Part shown: piece by piece, positions 57,963 to 64,000 of the stretch
Layout of the letters: each line of letters begins with the position of its first letter
How positions within the stretch are numbered: the stretch's first letter is position 1
Assembly (NCBI GenBank): GCA_963788145.1
Contig: CAWBFQ010000003.1
Coordinates: forward strand, 992,001 to 1,056,000
Length of the DNA: 64,000 bases
Direction: 5' to 3'
DNA from: UTCFX2 sp963788145
GTDB taxonomy: Bacteria; Chloroflexota; Anaerolineae; Anaerolineales; UBA4823
Made by a program: the position numbers and the translations under genes
The notes under the pieces: model-generated
The model's input: the letters and a program-made list of their open reading frames with translations, nothing else
Told to the model about the DNA's origin: nothing
The model's database searches: none

Positions 57963-60478
57963 TCAATGTGTCCAATAAGGAAAATCATCCACTCCGATAT
58001 TGGAAGTAATATTCTGCAGCTCTGCACCATCGGCGCGCGCCACGAATATATCATCGCCATCGCTAAAGGCGAGCCACAGCCCATCGCCCGACCAGGAGAT
58101 ATTGATCGCATCCGCGGCGAGTTGGACAATGCCGCTGCCATCCGCATTAGCGATTCACCCAGCAATCGTAAATATTTCGACATGAACGGAAAGCGATGTG
58201 CGCCCCGTCAGGTGACCAGCTGGCAGACCCAGCATAGTTGTTCCCATCGACCAGCATTTTATATTCGCCAGTCTGTATATCGTAAGACCACAGTCCCATG
58301 CTACCGATGGTATAGTCCTGAGCATAGATTAGTAAGATCTTGCCGTCCGGAGACCAGCCAACTGGGATATCAAGAAAGTGCTTTATAGAAAAATCCAGTA
58401 TTTGCAAATCTGTGCCGTCTGGATTGATGATCGCAGTCGAATTAACATATCCATAGCTCGGTGTGGAGGTACCAAAAGCGATTTTTTCGTTTGCCGGCGA
58501 CCAATAGGCTAAATCCTGTAAGAGCGTGCCATCAGTAAGGCGTCGCACTCCACCGCCATCCGCATTGGCTACATAGAGATCCGAGTTCAATTCATCCCCG
58601 TACGAAACGAATGCCACACGCGAGTTGTCAGGTGACCAGGAAGGAGTATAATTACCGCCTCCCTCTAACTGGCCCTCTATCTGGCCCACTATTTCCCCGC
58701 TTTTTATGTTTCTTATCTCAATCTTCCTGCGGTTATCCGCACCCACCATCCGGATAGCGACTTTATTCCCATCCGGTGAAAAGACCATCGCATCTATCGC
58801 GGGCAGGTTATGGACCAGGGGCGTGCGGAATTGACCGGTATATTCGATGGTGGCGAGCTGGTGATCAGTGAACCATTGGGACGAATAAAGAATATGATTA
58901 GAAAAACTGCCCGGGGGGTTGGGAATGCCGGAGAAGATCATCGGTAAATAGATAGGATGCGAAAGCGCAATCGATTTGGGGATTACTTCTAATTTGATGG
59001 GGATTTGCAAACCCGTACAGGGCCTGTTTCCCCGCGTTGGACCATTACCATCGCCTGGTAGATTTCAGGTGTGAGAGCGCTTGGATCGATTTGCAGTGAG
59101 AGATTGCTGGGTGTAATGCTACTGATCTCCGAGATTGTCAACCAACTATTGTTAGAGAGGGATACCGTGTAAGTGATTGGCGCCACAGTGCTGGAAATTG
59201 GGATGGTGACTGTGAAGGGTAATGAGCCGGACACTCCACCTGGTAAGTTAAATCCATTTCCGGGGTAGTCAAGATCGGGTAGATGGTCGGATCACCAAAA
59301 GCATACAGAGTATTTATATTATCCCCGAAATAAATCAAATTATCCGCTGCTAATATTTGGGAAATGCCAAATTTAATGATCAAATCGCTAGAGGAATTTC
59401 GATATTCCCAAAGCACTTCTCCGTCTGGATTGATCCCATAGCAGCGTGAATTTGCATGGCAAAGGAAAGCGTTCCCGACGCGATCAACGGTGATCTGCCA
59501 GTAAAAAATACCGCTCAACCCGGTTAAAGTGTTGAACAAAAGAGGCACGCTCCATCTCTCTTCACCATCTGTGCTAACAGCGATAAGTTCGGTTGGATTC
59601 GCCGCCAAGACGTAGTAAACCGTATCATCCGGCCCAAGAGCGACGTTACTTGAAGCAAAAACATAAGGAGATTGGGCTTCGGGTGGGGCGAATTCCCATT
59701 TAATCGATCCCGAAGGATTGACCGCATATAGATAACCATGCATATTTAGGATGTAGATTGTGCCATCCTGGCCGATGACAGGCGTCCTGCCGGATGTCGG
59801 ATGGGTAGTAGTCAATGTCAGGAAACATCTCCTTCTGGAGAGAAAGCTGTCAGGTCATGCGCACCACTAGCATATATCGTACCATCCGTAGCAATTGCGG
59901 GGGATTCATGCGAGTAGTCTGGATATGGATAGATCCATCCACTTAGCCCATCTGGGGCGATTGAAATCAAAGCATCATGGACAACAAGGATATTTCCATC
60001 CGAGCCGAAAGTGGCGTTAGAACCGAAGGCTAAATTCCAATCAATCTCAAAACTCCATTCAAGAGTTCCATTGGATGAATATTTTCCAAAAGAATTCCTG
60101 AAACCTCGGTAGAAGCTGCCGTCCGAAGATAATAGCGGAGTAGTCGTTTCAAAACTGCCTGAATATCTCCAAATTTCTTCTTGGGTAGATGGGTTAAACT
60201 TTAAGCAATAAATTACCCACACCTAAAATTAGATTTCCATCTGAAGCGATTACCTGTGACGAGACGCCATTGTTGATGATGTTTTCGAAATCATACGACC
60301 AGATACAGTGCGGTTCATGCTGAGGCCCCAGGAAGGGACTGCGACCCGTGTGCTGCGGGTCGTGCTGGAACATTGGCCAGGGTGTGTCTGCCATTCCGTT
60401 CAGATCTGTCCCCCGGGCTGGCGCTCCGATACTAAGCAAAAGAAGCAAGAAAAGAAATGAAAGCAATACCTTCTTCAT
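57963..60478 (-). CDS. Secreted two-propeller protein with BACON-like domain (frameshifted)
   Basis: About 838 codons joined from several frames. A signal peptide (LLSFLFLLLLLSIGAPARG) is followed by a PQQ-like propeller (TPWPMFQHDPQHTGRSPFLG, EEIWRYSG, TPVIGQDGTIYILN, LYAVNPSGSIKWEF). A BACON-like Ig module comes next (TYTVSLSNNSWLTISEISS), then a TolB/PD40 propeller with FSPDGNKVAIRMVG, SWSPDNSRVAFVSYG, GWSPDGKILLIYAQ and SWSPDGAHIAFRS, ending ISWSGDGLWLAFSDGDDI and PYWTH at 57963. Frames change near 60215, 59817, 59240, 59000 and 58160. AAAGGGGAATCC precedes ATG 60478. The gene is AT-rich. Probably a cell-surface or periplasmic binding protein. Confidence 0.75.
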
Positions 60479-60705
60479 AGGATTCCCCTTTTTGAAATCT
60501 GAAGTCATTTCCTTCGGAAAAAAGTTGGGGAATATCAACACTTAACTAACTAGGGTATGTCCCATAATTAGATCATAGTTTACAGTCGTAGACTGTGCCA
60601 AGCGCCCTACTCACATCCATACCAACCTGTCAATGAATACTATTATAATTCCTGGCTCCCAATTTGAGTATCCTCAACCCCCGAAGATTTATCCCCCGCA
60701 GCAGG

Positions 60706-60711
60706 TATAAT
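60706..60711 (+). promoter_or_regulatory. -10 box giving a leaderless radical SAM mRNA
   Basis: TATAAT ends 7 nt before ATG 60719, with no RBS. The rest of the 240-bp spacer (60479-60705) shows no gene or clear repeat. Confidence 0.6.
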
Positions 60712-60718
60712 ACCTCTC

Positions 60719-62434
60719 ATGTTCCTCCCCACCACCCCGCACGAAGTCCAATCCCTCGGCTGGGACGCCCTCGACGTGATCCTGGTCACCGGCGACAGCT
60801 ACATCGACAGCCCCTATATCGGCGCGGCGGTGATCGGCAAGCTGCTGCTCCAGGCCGGCTACCGCGTCGGCATCATCGCCCAGCCCGACCCGAACGACCC
60901 CGCCGATATCGCCCGTCTGGGACAGCCGCGCCTGTTCTGGGGCGTGACCGCCGGCAGCGTGGACTCGATGGTCGCCAACTACACCGCCCTGAAGAAGAGG
61001 CGCCAGCAGCGACGACTACACCCCCGGCGGCGGTCAACAACCGCCGTCCCGACCGCGCGTCGATCGTCTACACCAACCTGATCCGCCGCTTCTCCAAACT
61101 CGATCGTCCCGGCCAGCCCACCGCCCGATCGTGCTCGGCGGGATCGAAGCCAGCCTGCGCCGGGTCGCCCACTACGATTTCTGGTCCAACCAGGTGCGCC
61201 GCTCGCTCCTGTTCGACGCCAAGGCCGACTACCTGCTCTACGGCATGGCCGAGAAAGCCGTGCTCGAACTGGCGGCTGCCCTGCAAGCCGGCGGCGACCC
61301 GCGCCAGATCCGCGCGGCCTGTGCTACATCGCCAACGCCAGCCGCCGCCGGACTACCTGGAACTGCCCTCTTACGAGGCGGTCGCAGAAGACAAACTGGC
61401 CTTCATCGAGATGTTCCACACCTTCTACCGCAACAACGACCCGCTCAGCGCCCGCGGGCTGGTCCAGCCGCACGGCGACCGCTACCTGGTGCAGAACCCG
61501 CCCCGCCCTACCAGACCCAATCCGAGCTGGATGCGGTCTACGCCCTCGATTTCGAGCGCGCCCAGCATCCCTATTACGAGCGCAGCGGCAAGGTCAAGGC
61601 GCTGGAGACGATCCGCTTTTCGATCTCCACCCACCGCGGCTGCTACGGCGAGTGCAACTTCTGCGCCATCGCCGTCCACGAAGGGCGCACCGTGCGCTGG
61701 CGCAGCCCGGAGTCGATCCTGGCGGAAGCCGGCCAGCTCACCGACATCCCCGAATTCAAAGGCTATATCCACGACCTGGGCGGCCCGACCGCCAACATGT
61801 ACGGCTTCGAATGCGCCAAGAAGCTCGCCAGCGGCGTCTGCCCGACCAGCCGCTGCCTGACCCCCACGCTCTGCCCGGTGCTGAAGGTGAACCACCACCC
61901 GCAGGTGGAACTGCTGCGCAAGGTGCGCCGCCTGAAGGGCGTCAAGAAGGTCTTCGTCGCCTCCGGCCTCCGCTACGACCTGCTGCTGGCCGACCGCTTC
62001 CATGCGCGACGCCTACCTGCGCGAGCTGGTCGAGCATCACGTCTCCGGGCAGATGAAGGTGGCCCCGGAGCACACCGACGAGCACGTCTTGCAGGCGATG
62101 GGCAAGCCCGGCCCGCAGGCCCTGCTGCGCTTCAAAGAACGTTTCGAGCGCATCTCTGCCCAGGCCGGCAAGGAACAGTTCCTGACCTACTACCTGATCG
62201 CCGCCCACCCCGGCTGCAGCGAGCAGGACATGCACGAGTTGAAGCACTTCACCAGCCAGAAACTGCAGATCGATCCCGGAGCAGGTGCAGATCTTCACCC
62301 CCACCCCCTCCACCTACGCCAGCCTGATGTATTACACCGAGCTGGATCCGTTCACCTTGCAGCCGATGTTCGTCGAGAAAGACCCGCTGCGCAAAGAGCG
62401 CCAAAAAACTATTGTGGTCGCTAAGCCGGGCTGA
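60719..62434 (+). CDS. YgiQ-family (UPF0313) radical SAM protein (frameshifted)
   Basis: About 572 codons. An N-terminal domain (WDALDVILVTGDSYIDSP, YIGAAVIGKLLLQAGYRVGI, LFWGVTAGSVDSMVANYT) precedes the radical SAM core with the 4Fe-4S motif FSISTHRGCYGECNFCAIAV. Later motifs are DLGGPTANMYGFEC, KVAPEHTDEHVLQAMGKPG, FLTYYLIAAHPGCSEQDM and QVQIFTPTPSTYASLMYYTE. Indels near 61005, 61105, 61310, 61345, 61500, 62003 and 62278 split the frame. The family is widespread in anaerobes and its reaction is not established. It has a leaderless promoter and is followed 5 bp later by an RNA methyltransferase gene. Confidence 0.9.
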
Positions 62435-62439
62435 GCCAG

Positions 62440-63589
62440 ATGACCCCCGCCAACCCTCCAGTTCGTTATTTCGCCGTCGCAGCGCCGGGACTGCACGCCC
62501 TGCTGGCTGCCGAGATGCGCCAATTGGGGCTGATCCCCGCCACAAGCGAGGGTGAGAGCGGCGGCGTGGGCTTCAACGGCGGTCTGGGCGAACTGTACAC
62601 CGCCAACCTGCGCCTGCGCACTGCCAGCCGGGTGCTGGTGCGCCTGGGCGGTTTCCACGCGGCCAGCTTCTCCGAGCTGGTCGCCAGGGCTGCCCGGCTG
62701 GAGTGGGAACGCTATCTGCAGCCTGGCCAGCCGTTTCACATCAGCGTGACCTGCCACAAATCACGACTGTACCATTCCAGCGCAGTGGCCGAGCGGGTCG
62801 CCGCGGCGATTGGGACGCGCCTGGGAGCGCCCAGCCCGCTCACCCGCGCGACCGACGAGGAAGCCGAGCGCCCGGCGCAGCTCATCCTGGCGCGCCTGCT
62901 GAACGACCAGGTCACGCTCAGCCTGGATAGCTCGGGGGCGCTGCTGCACCGGCGCGGCTACCGCCTGGAGACGGCCAAGGCGCCTTTACGCGAGACGCTG
63001 GCCGCGGCGCTGCTCCTGGCGAGCGGCTGGGATCGCTCCAGCCCGCTGCTCGATCCGTTCTGCGGCTCCGGCACGATCGCGATCGAAGCCGCCCGGATGG
63101 CTTTGGGCATCCCGCCAGGGGCGCAGCGTTCGTTCGCATTTATGGATTGGCCGGGCTTTCAGCCGCAGTTGTGGGGGGAAATTCTGAGCGCGGCGGCCGT
63201 CCCAGAGCCGCTCGCGTCCATTCCGGCGATCCAGGCTTCCGACCGCGACGCCGGCGCGATCCGCATCGCCCAGGCCAACGCCGAGCGAGCCGGGGTTGCA
63301 GCACGCGATCGAGTTCAGCCAGCGGGCGGTCTCGGCTGTGCAGCCGCCAGCGGGGCTGGGCTGGGTGGTCACCAACCCACCCTATGGCAGACGCATCAGC
63401 CAGGGCAAAGACCTGCGCGACCTGTACGCCCAGTTCGGCCACGTCCTGCGCCGCAGCTGCCCCGGCTGGCATGTGGCCGTATTGAGCAACGACCTGCGCC
63501 TGCTCGCCCAGCTCGGATTGGAACTGGATACCTCATTCAAGATTGTGAACGGGGGGATGTCGGTGCGAGTGGGGATTGGGGTAGTGTAA
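62440..63589 (+). CDS. THUMP-domain RNA methyltransferase, RlmL/Trm14-like (one frameshift)
   Basis: About 383 codons. Residues 1-60 are an RNA-binding ferredoxin-like segment (YFAVAAPGLHALLAAEMRQL), then THUMP to about 165 (RVLVRLGGFHAASFSELVAR, FHISVTCHKSRLYHSSAVAE). The Rossmann methyltransferase has motif I LLDPFCGSGTIAIEAAR and motif IV VVTNPPYGRRI, the catalytic signature of N-methylating enzymes acting on guanine. A base is lost or gained near 63298 between ANAERAGVA and QHAIEFSQRAV. A homologue of RlmL or TrmN; the exact nucleotide target is open. It starts 5 bp after the radical SAM gene and is probably cotranscribed. Confidence 0.87.
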
Positions 63590-63617
63590 GCATAGAGACA
63601 AGAACTACACAATGGAG

Positions 63618-64000
63618 TTAGCTCCATTCTTCGATTCTAAAATTTTCAGTAAATGGATTGACAAAGCGAACGCCTTCCAAATCTTGACGATCACTGAAAT
63701 CTTCACTAAAAACCAGCGTTATCTGGTTCAAACGCGCACAGGCCCAGATTTGAGCATCATAATAGGACAGATCGTAGTCTCGGCAGCCGCGGGCGGCTTC
63801 CAAAACGATCAACGGCGTCAAGGGAAAAACCGGCCAAATGCGAGTAAACAGCGATGCCTGGGTCAGCGCTTCGGCGCGGCTAAGAGGTGGGTTCAATCTG
63901 CGGGTTGAGACGCTGATGAATTCTGCCAGATTCTGGACACTCAAACGGCCTGTTTGAGCTTGTTCCAGTTGCTCCAAAACCTGTCGAGCCCGAAGGGCTT
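63618..64000 (-). CDS. PIN-domain (VapC-like) toxin, partial
   Basis: The C-terminal part of a PIN RNase that begins beyond the window end; the frame is open to 64000 (ALRARQVLEQLEQAQTGRLS). The visible features are SVQNLAEFISVSTRRLNPPL (acidic residue after the second helix), FPLTPLIVLEAARGCRDYDL and SYYDAQIWACARLNQITLVF, with the conserved Asp of motif 3 and SEDF near motif 4. These acidic residues bind Mg2+ in VapC. The antitoxin gene, usually just upstream, would lie outside the window. It converges on the RNA methyltransferase gene. Confidence 0.8.
   Translation of the reverse strand, partial: ALRARQVLEQLEQAQTGRLSVQNLAEFISVSTRRLNPPLSRAEALTQASLFTRIWPVFPLTPLIVLEAARGCRDYDLSYYDAQIWACARLNQITLVFSEDFSDRQDLEGVRFVNPFTENFRIEEWS

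Noticed and set aside
60664..61860. A 398-codon open frame over the start of the radical SAM gene
   Set aside because: It is Arg/Pro/Ala-rich and lacks domains. The true frames carry the YgiQ motifs and begin at the leaderless ATG 60719.

Overview
The window reads as a chromosomal segment of a moderately GC-rich anaerobic bacterium, most likely a member of the Chloroflexota (Anaerolineae-like). This is an inference from the gene set: a PadR/HAAS pair, an HdrABC-MvhADG cluster, a tandem eukaryote-like phosphofructokinase, heterodimeric ABC exporters, bactofilin-like beta-helix proteins, many TTG/GTG starts and several promoters placed 6-7 nt before the start codon. No marker such as 16S rRNA is present to confirm it. 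Many genes are split by single-base indels. Several of these fall in homopolymer runs (C7 near 19512, T4 near 28981, A5 near 27963 and near 36668). I therefore treat most broken genes as intact genes carrying sequencing or assembly errors, and give one merged entry per gene.

Layout: 1-2400 holds a decayed IS3-family transposase, a truncated hypothetical and an RmuC homologue. 2.7-7.5 kb is a MarR regulator with a heterodimeric ABC exporter; a second, intact copy of the same operon type lies at 46.7-50.8 kb. 7.6-9.0 kb is a PadR/HAAS pair behind a palindromic operator. 10-21 kb is housekeeping: tRNA-Met, polyprenyl diphosphate synthase, TatD, a cysteine desulfurase-MnmA tRNA thiolation pair, cold shock protein, TrmI, a Nudix hydrolase, L25, and a fused monooxygenase-alcohol dehydrogenase. 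21.8-27.1 kb holds the tandem phosphofructokinase, an LCP cell-wall ligase, SmpB and a dolichol/phytol-kinase-like protein.

27.2-29.5 kb is an AT-rich island. When its frameshifts are joined it encodes one cold-shock-domain/coiled-coil/DarT ADP-ribosyltransferase followed by a NADAR-type antitoxin. I consider this the most unusual system in the window. 29.8-35.9 kb has an alpha/beta hydrolase, an A-type Fe-S carrier, an SH3b membrane protein, a zinc-ribbon protein, a helical-repeat protein and transketolase. 36.3-43.6 kb is an operon for a heterodisulfide reductase-[NiFe] hydrogenase complex (hdrC-hdrB-hdrA-mvhD-mvhG-mvhA-maturation protease), followed by a cyclic-nucleotide-binding protein and a GNAT acetyltransferase. 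45.7-46.4 kb is a HigBA toxin-antitoxin pair. 51.2-60.5 kb has DinB, a large CHASE4 sensor kinase, a DUF4239 protein, a secreted FGE-like protein, a YdcZ transporter and a secreted two-propeller protein. The end carries a YgiQ-type radical SAM protein, a THUMP RNA methyltransferase and a partial PIN toxin.

Between genes there are at least three dispersed repeat families: short AGAC..GTCT palindromes, a CCACGAATA/CGAATG family, and a TCATTGCGAGCG family. The last forms clusters in opposite orientation at 50.8 and 56.1 kb.
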